Source: Sulfurovum sp. (lineage in GTDB: Bacteria > Campylobacterota > Campylobacteria > Campylobacterales > Sulfurovaceae). Taken from it: 64,000 nt of DNA. A program made the translations under genes and the position numbers. This document shows, piece after piece, positions 17,892 through 26,829 of the stretch. How positions within the stretch are numbered: the first letter of the stretch is position 1; each line of letters starts with the position of its first letter. Where the stretch lies: NCBI GenBank assembly GCA_023955225.1, contig JAGSGJ010000003.1:1-64000 (forward strand), given 5' to 3'. The notes beneath the pieces are model-generated. The model did not search any database. It was not told where the DNA came from and worked only from the letters and a program-made list of their open reading frames with translations.

Positions 17892-18836
17892 TTACTTCAT
17901 GCCAAAGTGGTTTATTGAAAATTTAACTCTCTCTGTCACATCTAAATTTACTTGTTGTTTATCAATCACATCATAGCGTTTGACTGCACCTGTTCTATTG
18001 GCAATCTGTATTGCCAAGCCCGGACGGGCATTGAGTTCCAGGATCAAAGGGCCTAGGTTTTTATCTAGTACGATATCTACACCCAAATATCCCAAATGGG
18101 TTACCTCATAACAAGATGCTGCCAAGGTAAGTATCTTCTCCCAATGTGGTATTTCAAGCTCAGAAAAATCATACCCTGTATCAGGATGTTTTGTGACGGG
18201 ATCACCATGTTGTACAGCAAAAAGCGCCTTTCCTGATGCCATATTAATACCCACTCCTACTGCACCCTGATGTAGGTTCGCCTTGCCATCACTCTCTTTT
18301 GTTGAACATCGTAACATAGCCAGAGCAGGGTAACCCTTATAGATAATGACTCTTATGTCTGGAACACCTTCATAACTGTAACGATCAAAAATAGGGTCAA
18401 ATTCTACTAATTGTTCAATCATTGCAACATCAGGTTTTCCACCGAGGGAATAAAGGCCACTTAATATATTGGAAATATCACGGTGTACATCTTTCAGATC
18501 TAATCTTTGCCCACTTGGCTTTATGAAAGTATCACCTTCGCGTTGGACGATCACTAAAATACCTTTACCTCCACTTCCTTGAGCAGGTTTTACAACAAAT
18601 TTATCAAGACCGACTAAAATATCTTTTAGATTACGCAGTTGTGAATGACGTTCAATGGTAGAGAGTAACTTGGGTACAGCAATTCCAGCATTTTCTGCAA
18701 TCACTTTGGTTTTAAGTTTATTATCCACTAATGGATAATACTTACGGTTGTTTTGAGCACCAATATAATGGATATTTCGTTTATTCATACCTAAAATACC
18801 CAATTTTTTAAGCTTAAAAGGATTAGCAAACAGCAT
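17892..18836 (-). CDS. alpha-L-glutamate ligase-like ATP-grasp protein
   Basis: 314 residues of the RimK-related ATP-grasp class. ATP-binding features include KPAQGSGGKGILV (about residues 93-105), IEQLVEFDPIF and the metal-binding ILELNARPGLAIQ near the C-terminus. Its ATG directly follows the TAA of the 7TM-transglutaminase gene, so the two are coupled. Iyer and colleagues (2009) predicted from gene context that this family acts with an inactive transglutaminase-7TM protein and a pepsin-fold protease as an amidoligase system. The product is unknown. Confidence 0.85.
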   Translation of the reverse strand: MLFANPFKLKKLGILGMNKRNIHYIGAQNNRKYYPLVDNKLKTKVIAENAGIAVPKLLSTIERHSQLRNLKDILVGLDKFVVKPAQGSGGKGILVIVQREGDTFIKPSGQRLDLKDVHRDISNILSGLYSLGGKPDVAMIEQLVEFDPIFDRYSYEGVPDIRVIIYKGYPALAMLRCSTKESDGKANLHQGAVGVGINMASGKALFAVQHGDPVTKHPDTGYDFSELEIPHWEKILTLAASCYEVTHLGYLGVDIVLDKNLGPLILELNARPGLAIQIANRTGAVKRYDVIDKQQVNLDVTERVKFSINHFGMK

Positions 18837-20366
18837 TTAGTCAACCATAGATCTAAAGCGGATCAATTCACTCATACGGTAGCCGCTATAGCGTCCCAAC
18901 AAGATGATCCCTGCCAATACCACCAGGAGTAACTCCGGAAAGTTAAAAGCCATATGTGAAACAAAAGGGTCGCTCATCACAAAGTATGCAAATATAGCTA
19001 CGATCAAGGATCCTCCTCCTTGAATAAATACCTCGTGAGCACCTTCTTCTTCCCATAATATTGACATTCTCTCAATCGTCCAAGCCAAAATGATCATAGG
19101 GAAAAAAGTAATGGTAAGAACTTCTTTAATGCCTAGTTTAAAACTTAAAATACTCATAAAGGACATAATCATGATCACCACGATCATAACAGCAGAGATC
19201 CTTGCCACAAGCAGTAAATTAAGACTGCTTAGATAAGAACGAATCATTAAACCTATACCAACGATCAAAATAAACATGATCAATCCGGCAAACAGGGTCG
19301 TTTCCATAAATGCTAAAGCTATCAAAATAGGCATAAACGTCCCTGATGTCCTCAACCCTACCAATATTCTTAATAATACAACCACCAATGCACCAAAAGG
19401 CACCAACAATATATGTCTATAGGCATTCTGCTCTGATACAGGCAGAGAGAAGAGTGAAAAATCCAATACGGCAGCTTTCTCTACGAGCTCGTTCTTATCA
19501 AGAAGATATTGAATGGGAACCTGTCGTTCTGTGATTGAAAAACTGATATTGGACTTTTTCCCTCCTGTTACATCAAGCAGTGAATCTCCACCTCTCTGCC
19601 AGATAAAAAAGTTCTTATCTCTAGTGACTTTCCCTTTTTTCAGATCATAGAGTTGCCATTTCTTTCCATCATAGACCTCCAGCATAGGTGTCAGAGCAAT
19701 ATTACGTCTTTCGCTCACCAGGTAGAGTCCATAAATTTTACGTGCCAATATATGTCTGTATCTTAAAAGACGATAAAGCATGTCTATCTTTGCTTCTCCT
19801 CCTTGAGAAAGAAGAATTTTTGCAGCCTGAGAAGGATCTTTTTCATTAAATTCCTGAATCAACTGGGCTGCAAAGGAATGCGTATCTGCAGACCTCAATC
19901 GAACATCATCAAGAAGGATTTTTGCTGTATTTACCAGTGTGTCAGGAAGGTCACTTAGAGAAGCTTTTTCCTGTTCATTAAATGCAATAGGTGGTTTTGG
20001 ATTCTTTTCCCCAGGTTCGATCATCACTTCAAGAGAGTAATAAAGTATTTGAGGACCTGAAACTCTACGTTTACTCCATTCAGCTCTTTTCCCATTTTCA
20101 GTTTGTGCTTCAGCATAACCAAAACCTGACGAGGCTACATCTTCAGAGAGTATTTGTATACCATCCTGAGCCTGTGGAAGTGCCATAGAGACCAAAGCTG
20201 CTTTCTTTTGTCCCTCAAAGGAGATTTCTGCGCCAACAGTATAGACAGAACTCCTTTCATGGGGTAAAAATGGTATGCCTAATATACTGACTTTATACCA
20301 AATAATTATAAGACCCATAAATGCCAGACTCAGTGCGATCAATAATGCTTGAAATCTTCTTGACAT
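18837..20366 (-). CDS. inactive transglutaminase-like protein fused to seven TM helices
   Basis: 509 residues: an N-terminal TM anchor (residues 7-26), an extracytoplasmic region to about residue 310 matching the inactive transglutaminase family, then about seven TM helices. The order matches the Pfam pair Transglut_i_TM and 7TM_transglut. It sits between the retropepsin-like gene (9-bp gap) and the ATP-grasp gene (0-bp gap) in one operon. AAGGGG precedes the ATG. A transport or sensing role is plausible but not shown. Confidence 0.85.
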   Translation of the reverse strand: MSRRFQALLIALSLAFMGLIIIWYKVSILGIPFLPHERSSVYTVGAEISFEGQKKAALVSMALPQAQDGIQILSEDVASSGFGYAEAQTENGKRAEWSKRRVSGPQILYYSLEVMIEPGEKNPKPPIAFNEQEKASLSDLPDTLVNTAKILLDDVRLRSADTHSFAAQLIQEFNEKDPSQAAKILLSQGGEAKIDMLYRLLRYRHILARKIYGLYLVSERRNIALTPMLEVYDGKKWQLYDLKKGKVTRDKNFFIWQRGGDSLLDVTGGKKSNISFSITERQVPIQYLLDKNELVEKAAVLDFSLFSLPVSEQNAYRHILLVPFGALVVVLLRILVGLRTSGTFMPILIALAFMETTLFAGLIMFILIVGIGLMIRSYLSSLNLLLVARISAVMIVVIMIMSFMSILSFKLGIKEVLTITFFPMIILAWTIERMSILWEEEGAHEVFIQGGGSLIVAIFAYFVMSDPFVSHMAFNFPELLLVVLAGIILLGRYSGYRMSELIRFRSMVD

Positions 20367-20375
20367 AAATTCCCC

Positions 20376-20942
20376 TTACTTTGGAAGCTTCATAGGTTTA
20401 AATTGATATTTTTTAGCAACATCCACGATAAAAAAGTCACGTAAAAAATTACGTCCTATAAGTACAGGGTATAAATATGCATCTCTATCATTCAAGTTCA
20501 CAGAAATAAGTTGAGATACATTCCCAAGGATGATACGCATCTTTACAACATAGCGATCCTGTGACTCTTCTCCATGACGTTTGATCTGTACGGTTTTAAT
20601 CACTTTTTTTTCAATTGTATGCTCTTTTTCTCCATCGACACAAATAAACCGTACCCACTGTTTTCCATCACGTTCAAAAGGTGTAATGTTCCTTGCATCA
20701 ATGGATGTTGTTTTTGCACCTGTATCAATACGTGCTTTAAGTACTGCATTAGGTGGAACAAGTCGAACATTCTCAACTGCTCCAATGATCCTTTTGGCAT
20801 CAGATTTCTCTGTGTTTAAATTTTCATAAGTGCTGTTTTGGTCCGCAGAAAGTATTGTTTTTTCTTTAGCTTCAATAAAAGATGTAACACAAAAAAAAAG
20901 CAAAAATAGGATGCTGTAATGCCATCTTGTTGGTAAAATCAT
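20376..20942 (-). CDS. retropepsin-like aspartic peptidase (ATP-dependent zinc protease family)
   Basis: 188 residues with an N-terminal hydrophobic segment ending near SFIEAKEK, probably a signal peptide, and the aspartic protease motif in RIDTGAKTTSIDA (Asp73). The family is often labelled 'ATP-dependent zinc protease' but has a retropepsin fold; the closest studied relatives act with RimK-type ligases. It is the first gene of the trio, with GGAG 7 nt before the ATG and a TATAAT upstream. It may cleave the product or a partner of the ligase. Confidence 0.85.
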   Translation of the reverse strand: MILPTRWHYSILFLLFFCVTSFIEAKEKTILSADQNSTYENLNTEKSDAKRIIGAVENVRLVPPNAVLKARIDTGAKTTSIDARNITPFERDGKQWVRFICVDGEKEHTIEKKVIKTVQIKRHGEESQDRYVVKMRIILGNVSQLISVNLNDRDAYLYPVLIGRNFLRDFFIVDVAKKYQFKPMKLPK

Positions 20943-20972
20943 TACTATTCTCCAAATATTATAGGTAATTGT

Positions 20973-20978
20973 ATTATA
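20973..20978 (-). promoter_or_regulatory. -10 element for the retropepsin/7TM/ATP-grasp operon
   Basis: TATAAT on the minus strand about 30 bp before the retropepsin-like ATG; a second TATAAT lies about 14 bp closer. This is the only intergenic space upstream of the trio. Confidence 0.4.
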
Positions 20979-21048
20979 TCATATAATATGTCCTATATAG
21001 TATATTTATAGTTAGTGCAGAAAAAGGAAACATTGCTATAAAATACGA

Positions 21049-21795
21049 TTAATATATAAGCTTATCCCACCCAAAATTTCTAAATAATTTATGCCATGTA
21101 TCGTCTGTTTTAGCATCTATTACTAAAAGTTGTTTGTTTATTGGATTCATAAAAGAAAGCCTATTTGCATGCAACAACAACCTATGACAATCAAACTTCT
21201 CACGGAACAATTTATTGTGTTCCCCTCTTCCATGTTTTGTATCTCCTACGATGGGATGGAATATATGTTTCATATGGCGTCTAAGCTGATGTTTTCTTCC
21301 TGTTTTCGGGAAGAGTTTTACCAGTGAATAGCGTGCTACCGGATAGCGGCTTACAGGAAAGGGCAATTCTACTGTAGCCAAACGTTCATACCCTGTTTGT
21401 GCCTCTTGTACCTCTTTAGTGATACCTTTCTGCTTTTGCTCTTTGGTATCTAACATCTGCTTGAGCGGGTAGTCTATCAGTGATGCATCTTCAGTAAAAC
21501 CACGTACGATGGCAATGTACTCTTTATGGACTTGGGATGAACGAAAAAGAAGAGACATCGTCTGGGCCATTTCGGCACTCAGCGCAAAAAGCAATACCCC
21601 TGAGGTTGGTTTATCTAAACGATGGATAGGATAGACATATTGCCCTATCTGATCACGTAACATTTGCAGTGCGAACTGCGTTTCATGTTTGTCTATAGGT
21701 GACTTATGTACAAGCAAACCCGATGGTTTATTGATAGCCACAAGATACGTATCCTGATAGAGTATTTCCAAAGGGTTTATTTCCATATTATCCAT
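21049..21795 (-). CDS. truC: tRNA pseudouridine(65) synthase TruC-like, RluA family
   Basis: 248 residues. The RluA catalytic motif HRLDKPTSGVLLFA is at about residues 58-71, and PKTGRKHQLRRHMKHIFHPI with the following GDTKHGRGEHN is typical of TruC. It lacks an N-terminal S4 domain. No strong Shine-Dalgarno precedes either the ATG at 21795 or the one at 21786. It is separated from the retropepsin gene by 106 bp and is divergent from smpB. Confidence 0.88.
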   Translation of the reverse strand: MDNMEINPLEILYQDTYLVAINKPSGLLVHKSPIDKHETQFALQMLRDQIGQYVYPIHRLDKPTSGVLLFALSAEMAQTMSLLFRSSQVHKEYIAIVRGFTEDASLIDYPLKQMLDTKEQKQKGITKEVQEAQTGYERLATVELPFPVSRYPVARYSLVKLFPKTGRKHQLRRHMKHIFHPIVGDTKHGRGEHNKLFREKFDCHRLLLHANRLSFMNPINKQLLVIDAKTDDTWHKLFRNFGWDKLIY

Positions 21796-21885
21796 GGTGA
21801 ATTATATGATATAATTCTACAAAATATAGATAGAACCCTCTACGTAACCTAGATACTCATAATGGGTTCTATATAAAGGACCGAT

Positions 21886-22344
21886 TTGGCGATAAATATC
21901 GTAGCACAGAACAAAAAAGCCAGACACGATTACGAGATACTTGAAAAGTTTGAAGCAGGCATCGTACTGGCTGGTGCTGAAGTGAAAGCATTACGTGCCA
22001 AACGTGCCAATCTTGCAGATGCTTTTTGCCGTTTCATCCAGGGCGAACTGCACCTTATGAATGCACACATCGCTCACCTCGAGACAACGAATAGAAACTA
22101 TGTACCTGATACCAGAGCGCCCAGGAAACTACTTTTGCATAAAAAACAGTTGGAAAAACTGTATGTAAAAGTACATAAAGATGGTTTGACAATTGTACCT
22201 CTAATGATTTACTTTAATGAAAAAAATCTAGCCAAAGTGAGCATTGCACTTGCCAAAGGTAAACAACTTCATGACAAACGTGCAGACATGAAAGCAAAAA
22301 CCCTCAACCGTGAAGCCCAACAAGCTATGAAAAATAGAGAATAA
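21886..22344 (+). CDS. smpB: SsrA-binding protein SmpB
   Basis: 152-residue tmRNA partner for rescue of stalled ribosomes. Visible: the N-terminal KARHDYEILEKFEAGIVLAG and LNREAQQAMK at the C-terminus. The start is a TTG eight nt after AAAGGA; no ATG is suitable. In C. jejuni smpB neighbours ispE and truB; here those genes lie about 6 kb upstream on the same strand. Confidence 0.95.
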   Translation: MAINIVAQNKKARHDYEILEKFEAGIVLAGAEVKALRAKRANLADAFCRFIQGELHLMNAHIAHLETTNRNYVPDTRAPRKLLLHKKQLEKLYVKVHKDGLTIVPLMIYFNEKNLAKVSIALAKGKQLHDKRADMKAKTLNREAQQAMKNRE

Positions 22345-22348
22345 CAAC

Positions 22349-22831
22349 ATGCAAAAACTTAGTGAACTATTGACCGGGTATCAAAGTGTTGTCCTGGGAA
22401 CTCAAGGTAGTAATGGCTATCCTTTTTCCTCTTACGCACCTTTTTACTATGATGGGGAACAAGTGTATATCTTCATCTCTAACATTGCCACACATGCAAA
22501 AAACATACAAACCACACCTCAGGCTTCAGCATTATTTATCGAAGATGAGAGCAAGAGTGAAAACATCTTTGCCAGAAAACGTATCTCACTGCAATGCGAT
22601 GTAACATCTGTCTCTAGAGATGAAGAAACATTTAACACTGTTATGGAAAATTTTCAAGATAAATTTGATGCGACTATGGTTACGATGCTCATGGGAATGA
22701 AAGACTTTAATCTTTATGCACTCAAGCCCATTTACGGTGAAGCGACCTTTGGATTTGGAGAAGCCTATCACATAGGTGGGGAGAAAATGAATGAACTTGT
22801 AACAAGAACCGGAGACCGTGGTCACAAATAA
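22349..22831 (+). CDS. HugZ/ChuZ-type heme oxygenase, FMN-binding split-barrel family
   Basis: 160 residues of the pyridoxamine-phosphate-oxidase-like split barrel. The N-terminal LGTQGSNGYPFSSYAPF and the C-terminal FGFGEAYHIGG match HugZ of Helicobacter and ChuZ of Campylobacter, which open heme to release iron. The end RTGDRGHK keeps a C-terminal His near the place where HugZ proteins bind heme. It follows smpB by 4 bp. No heme transporter is nearby, so a housekeeping heme-turnover role is as likely as iron scavenging. Confidence 0.82.
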   Translation: MQKLSELLTGYQSVVLGTQGSNGYPFSSYAPFYYDGEQVYIFISNIATHAKNIQTTPQASALFIEDESKSENIFARKRISLQCDVTSVSRDEETFNTVMENFQDKFDATMVTMLMGMKDFNLYALKPIYGEATFGFGEAYHIGGEKMNELVTRTGDRGHK

Positions 22832-23758
22832 TTAAACCTTTTGACTCTTTCTCTTTTGTACTAACATTTCTCGAGGAGAGAAGTAAGCACGCTCTTTCTT
22901 TTCTTGCATTCTCTTTTTACGCTTATCTATAAGTTTGGTATGTATGTTTGGATTAAGTGTTCTGCTTTGCTTCACTCTTTTCCATAATGAGATTCGTTCA
23001 TACCCTATGAAGTTATATATACTCTTTTGTATCTTTTTAACCAACCACTGTAAAAAACGTTTCACCGGTATATGAAATACCTTTTCCAGATAAACCTCAA
23101 TCCAACCGAACATCCATATAAAAAAAGCGTAGATCTTACGTAGCCCTTTAGCCAAAAATGGAACCTTTTCCATCCATGAGAGCAGCCATGTAAAGATGAT
23201 GACTTCGACAATAGGAGCAAGCCAGCTTCCCCATAGATAATCTGTAAAGAAATAGGCAACCGCTGTACCCCCTTTAAGAAATATAGCTAACAAAAAGCTC
23301 CATACTTTAGCCACAAAAACTTTTACGGCAAGCATACCACCCATAAACTTACCTATGAAACCCAATGAGCCAAGAAAAACAAAAACTGTCATGACTTTTT
23401 TGACTAAAGGAAAGTTTTTAAAGTTCTTTTTTGCATGTTGCACCAGTCTTCTAATATCATGGGTGAGATGGTCTAAAAAATGTGTTTTTACATTTCCCAT
23501 CACTACTTTTTCCACCACATATCGTTTTCCCAATCCTGTAGCAGAAAGCAGTACAAGTTTTTTCATGAAAAGTGTCAAGATGAACTTTCCTTTCACAAGA
23601 AAAAATGCAGCCAAAAGTGCAAAAAGGTTTTTCTTTATAAAAAACACTATTCTAAAGAATAAGGCAACGAGAAAAGCCCGACTCTCCTCGTTACTGAATA
23701 TGATCATGATACTAACAAGAAGTAGAAGCAGTATCCATAAAATAAGTCGTTTTTTCAT
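22832..23758 (-). CDS. hypothetical membrane protein, 308 residues
   Basis: Not recognised. An N-terminal signal-anchor (residues 5-22), a second hydrophobic stretch (28-70), a central pair of hydrophobic helices (about 115-180), a third region (183-232), and a strongly basic tail of about 60 residues. It follows the next gene upstream (ends 23767) by 8 bp on the same strand, so the two form a pair. They share a glycine-rich hydrophobic motif (GGMLAVKVF here, AGMLFVSGQ there) and may be distant paralogues. It converges with the HugZ-like gene end to end. Confidence 0.75.
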   Translation of the reverse strand: MKKRLILWILLLLLVSIMIIFSNEESRAFLVALFFRIVFFIKKNLFALLAAFFLVKGKFILTLFMKKLVLLSATGLGKRYVVEKVVMGNVKTHFLDHLTHDIRRLVQHAKKNFKNFPLVKKVMTVFVFLGSLGFIGKFMGGMLAVKVFVAKVWSFLLAIFLKGGTAVAYFFTDYLWGSWLAPIVEVIIFTWLLSWMEKVPFLAKGLRKIYAFFIWMFGWIEVYLEKVFHIPVKRFLQWLVKKIQKSIYNFIGYERISLWKRVKQSRTLNPNIHTKLIDKRKKRMQEKKERAYFSPREMLVQKRKSQKV

Positions 23759-23766
23759 TTGTAAAT

Positions 23767-24330
23767 CTATTTTCTAAGTGATGCTTTGACTGTTTTATAA
23801 AGCTGTTTAATTTTCTCTATAAAAGGACTTTTATTTGCAAAGTATTTTTCTTTTAAAGCTTTAATATGTGTCTTCGTCTGTACAAAATATGCCATGGTTT
23901 TCTGATGTATTTCACTAGATTTAATCCAATCAATCGCCTTCATAATCCAATCATACACCCATTTAAACCATCCAAACTGCATCAGCTTATCTTCAGTGAC
24001 TCTAAAGAGCCAAAAAGTAAATGCTGCTATAGGTATTTTAGAGATATACAAAGTCAAACCTAAAAAAACTTGACCCGATACAAATAACATCCCCGCATAA
24101 ATACCAAATGCTTCCACAATAGTAAGTAATACCACAAATATAACAAGAATCACAGAAGGGTTCACACTCTCTAACTTTGCTTCTACCTTCTGAAGAATTT
24201 TAAGTGCATGAATAGCTTCATAAATAGGCTTTGCAATCCCCTCCCAGATCAACTCTTCAAAAATAATATAAGTGATGACAAGCAGGAGTTGTAAAAGTGA
24301 AAGTAATCTGTATTTTATGGCTGATAACAT
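23767..24330 (-). CDS. hypothetical membrane protein, 187 residues
   Basis: Not recognised. Hydrophobic residues 8-28, a helix with an amphipathic linker (35-55), two TM segments (about 60-110) and a C-terminal Lys-rich amphipathic region (130-187). It is the first gene of the pair with 22832-23758 and lies about 200 bp downstream of rplS, separated by a large imperfect hairpin, so it probably has its own promoter. Confidence 0.72.
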   Translation of the reverse strand: MLSAIKYRLLSLLQLLLVITYIIFEELIWEGIAKPIYEAIHALKILQKVEAKLESVNPSVILVIFVVLLTIVEAFGIYAGMLFVSGQVFLGLTLYISKIPIAAFTFWLFRVTEDKLMQFGWFKWVYDWIMKAIDWIKSSEIHQKTMAYFVQTKTHIKALKEKYFANKSPFIEKIKQLYKTVKASLRK

Positions 24331-24425
24331 TATGGGGTATCCCTAAATAAATTTTAAAATATTATAGCGATTATGATGTTTTGTATAAGTAAGTTTTAGA
24401 AAGTTTATATTTCTTTTTGATTTAC

Positions 24426-24519
24426 TGCAGTTTTGGTTAAATGGATTTTGTGTAGTGCGGAAGCTTACTGATAGTAAGTGACCAAACGGAACAAAGTCCA
24501 TTTAGCCGAAAATGCTGCA
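24426..24519. repeat. 94-bp imperfect inverted repeat downstream of rplS
   Basis: The left arm (24426-24451) and right arm (24491-24519) pair through TGCAG, TTTT, GG.TAAATGGA and TTTGT with a 2-3 nt bulge and a few mismatches. A second hairpin sits at the tip (CTTACT 24464-24469, AGTAAG 24473-24478). It begins 16 bp after the rplS stop. No T-run follows on the minus strand, so it is not a classical terminator; it could be an mRNA-stabilising 3' structure or a MITE-like element. Confidence 0.7.
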
Positions 24520-24534
24520 AAGCAGAGAGAAAGA

Positions 24535-24894
24535 TTACTTTCTTCTGAGTTCTTTGATTCTTGCTGCTTTACCCTTAAGCTCTCTAAGATAGAACAATTT
24601 AGCTCTTCTAATTCTACCTCTTCTAAGTACTTCGATACCTTCTATAGAGTTTGAGTATAGTGGGAAAATTCTTTCAACACCAACAGAGTTAGCACCCATT
24701 TTTCTTACCATGAATGTTCTACCAGTTCCTTGACCTCTTATTGCAATACAAAGACCCTCATAGTTTTGAACTCTTGTTTTTGCACCTTCTTTAATAGTTA
24801 CGGCTACTCTTAGTGTGTCACCCGCTCTAAATGCAGGAATATTTTTGTTTTCAACTTGTGCTTGCTCGAAGCTTTCAATGTATTTATTTCTCAT
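24535..24894 (-). CDS. rplS: 50S ribosomal protein L19
   Basis: 119 residues, normal length. Visible: FRAGDTLRVAVTIKEG near the N-terminus, the VGVERIFPLYS stretch and a basic C-terminus (RRAKLFYLRELKGKAARI). It overlaps trmD by 11 bp and is the last gene of the rpsP-khpA-rimM-trmD-rplS operon, the usual bacterial order. Confidence 0.97.
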   Translation of the reverse strand: MRNKYIESFEQAQVENKNIPAFRAGDTLRVAVTIKEGAKTRVQNYEGLCIAIRGQGTGRTFMVRKMGANSVGVERIFPLYSNSIEGIEVLRRGRIRRAKLFYLRELKGKAARIKELRRK

Positions 24895-25579
24895 GTGTTA
24901 TACCTTTTTTGTATAAGTCTGGCCGAAAATACTTTGTTTTACACAAAGCCAGCCCTCTTTTTAAGTCCGTGATTTTACTATGATTACCCTTTAGAAATTC
25001 TGAAACCACTTCATTGTTTTCATAATTTTTAGGTTTTGTAAAAGAAGGAGCTTCCAAAAGCGATTCTTCAAAGCTCTCTATACTTAAAGAATCACTGTTG
25101 CCCAATACCGCTTCAACATTACGGCTAATAGCATCACAAACCACCATACTTGCCAGTTCTCCACCTGTTAAGATGAAATCTCCTATAGAAAAAAGTTCAT
25201 CTGCCTGAGCTTCTATAACCCGTTCATCTATACCTTCATAACGTCCGCTAACAAACACAATATGCTCTTTCTTGGCTAAACGTTTTGCATCATTTTGTGT
25301 AAATGGTTTAGCCACAGGAGAAAGGAACACTACATGTGCGCGCCTAGATGTTTCTCTTACTTTATGAAGCGTATCCATCAAAGGTTGCGGAGTCATAAGC
25401 ATACCTGCTCCACCACCTATCATCGGTGCATCAACACGATTGTGTTTATCTGTAGTGAAATCACGTGGATTGTAAAAATCAATAGAGATCTTTTCATCTT
25501 CGATGGCACGTTTTAAGATACTTTCAGAAAAGTATCCTTTAATAAGATCGGGAAAAAGTGTGACGAAAGAGAAACGCAT
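24884..25579 (-). CDS. trmD: tRNA (guanine-37-N1)-methyltransferase
   Basis: SPOUT-class enzyme that makes m1G37 to prevent +1 frameshifts. 231 residues. Visible: FVTLFPDLIKGYFSESI at the start, the knot residues FVSGRYEGIDERV and FILTGGELASMVV, and VLGNSDSLS. It follows rimM by 4 bp and overlaps rplS. Confidence 0.97.
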   Translation of the reverse strand: MRFSFVTLFPDLIKGYFSESILKRAIEDEKISIDFYNPRDFTTDKHNRVDAPMIGGGAGMLMTPQPLMDTLHKVRETSRRAHVVFLSPVAKPFTQNDAKRLAKKEHIVFVSGRYEGIDERVIEAQADELFSIGDFILTGGELASMVVCDAISRNVEAVLGNSDSLSIESFEESLLEAPSFTKPKNYENNEVVSEFLKGNHSKITDLKRGLALCKTKYFRPDLYKKGITHEK

Positions 25580-25583
25580 AGAC

Positions 25584-26111
25584 TTAACTTGCCTCTAATA
25601 TGTCTTTAGCATCTTTCGTGTAAACGATTTTTTCTTTTGTATCTACAGTCAGTATATAACGATCAATATACGGAAGTAAAAAACCTTTAGAAAGCTCGGC
25701 ATTTACCAATGCATCATCTGTTTTGATCACGAGATAGTCAGTATCTGCCATACGTTGGATATCTGTTACTTCACCCAATATTTCATCACCTTGTTTTACA
25801 GTACATCCGATAACATCAAACCAAAAGTGTTGTCTTTCACCTAATTCACAATTTTCTTTCGTCTGTTCTTCATTGGCAAAAAGTTTGGTATTGGTCAACT
25901 TTTTTGCAGAATCAATACTTTCATACCCTGTAAAACGAATAATCCCACGCGTAAAATTGATATCTGCGATAGTAAGATCGCCACGGTTACTTTTATAAGT
26001 ATTACCTACTTTAAATTGTTCTGGAAAATCTGTATGAAGGTGAAATTTGAGATCGCCCCAAAGTCCGATAGTACGCCCTATTTGAGCGATAAGAGAATCA
26101 TCTTTAGACAT
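25584..26111 (-). CDS. rimM: ribosome maturation factor RimM
   Basis: 30S maturation factor that binds S19. 175 residues from the ATG at 26111 (MSKDDSLIAQIGRTIGLWGD), which fits the family N-terminus. An ATG at 26138 would add nine residues and overlap the KH gene; neither start has a strong Shine-Dalgarno. The C-terminal PRC-barrel is recognisable (DEILGEVTDIQ, then GFLLPYIDRYI). Operon with rpsP and trmD. Confidence 0.93.
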   Translation of the reverse strand: MSKDDSLIAQIGRTIGLWGDLKFHLHTDFPEQFKVGNTYKSNRGDLTIADINFTRGIIRFTGYESIDSAKKLTNTKLFANEEQTKENCELGERQHFWFDVIGCTVKQGDEILGEVTDIQRMADTDYLVIKTDDALVNAELSKGFLLPYIDRYILTVDTKEKIVYTKDAKDILEAS

Positions 26112-26118
26112 AAAGTTG

Positions 26119-26361
26119 TTACTCTGAAGCTTTGACATTAACGCGGTAGTTTTTACCGCCTTTTGCTTTACAGCCGGAGATGACTGTTTTGATAGAATTG
26201 ATCATTCTTCCTTCTTTACCGATAAGTTTACCTATATCTTCACTGTTTGCGAAGATGGTAATCTCATCGAAACCCTCATCAACCTCTGCGATATCTATAG
26301 AGATATCTTCGGGGTTGTTTACCAAAAGCTTGGTATATGAGAGCAAGAATTCTTTAACCAT
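26119..26361 (-). CDS. khpA: KH domain RNA-binding protein KhpA
   Basis: 80 residues with one type II KH domain, recognised by the IGKLIGKEGRMINSIK loop (about residues 44-59). In other bacteria KhpA binds RNA together with KhpB. It sits between rpsP and rimM, the usual place. Confidence 0.93.
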   Translation of the reverse strand: MVKEFLLSYTKLLVNNPEDISIDIAEVDEGFDEITIFANSEDIGKLIGKEGRMINSIKTVISGCKAKGGKNYRVNVKASE

Positions 26362-26366
26362 TAGGA

Positions 26367-26597
26367 CTATTTTTTACCTGCTAGTCTTTTTACTGTTGGG
26401 CTCATTTGTGCACCAACACTTAACCAGTAGTTCAATCTTTCTTCGTCTAGTGTAAGATCTTTTGTTACGCTTACTGGGTTATAGTGACCAATTGCTTCGA
26501 TCCAACCACCATCTCTTCTTTTTCTGCTGTCTGTTACTACGATTCTATAAAATGGCTTTTTCTTTCTACCCATTCTTGTCATTCTGATCATTGTCAT
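26367..26597 (-). CDS. rpsP: 30S ribosomal protein S16
   Basis: 76 residues, of normal length for Campylobacterota. Visible: RMTRMGRKKKPFYRIVVTDS and the later GWIEAIGHYNPV. It is first in the rpsP-khpA-rimM-trmD-rplS operon. The 232-bp gap to ffh upstream contains no gene I can recognise and presumably holds the operon promoter. Confidence 0.97.
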   Translation of the reverse strand: MTMIRMTRMGRKKKPFYRIVVTDSRKRRDGGWIEAIGHYNPVSVTKDLTLDEERLNYWLSVGAQMSPTVKRLAGKK

Positions 26598-26829
26598 ATT
26601 GTGTCCTTTGTTTTTTCATTTGTTTAATGCCTATCTTGAGGAAAGCTACGCATTTTCGTAACAAGTACTGACAACTGTTTTTTAATGACTAAAACACTCA
26701 TCAACACTTCATAAATTCTTTTGGAACGCGATTTTACCATAAAAAGTATAAAGATTTTATTAAAATCTATGGTTCTCTTAGGTATAAGGGTAGTAGTTGT
26801 ATATACTTCATACAGAATCCCATCAGATC

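Noticed and set aside
23355..23777. 140-codon frame antisense to the 308-residue membrane protein
   Set aside because: Lys/Phe/Ser-rich reverse of a basic membrane protein; no ribosome site.
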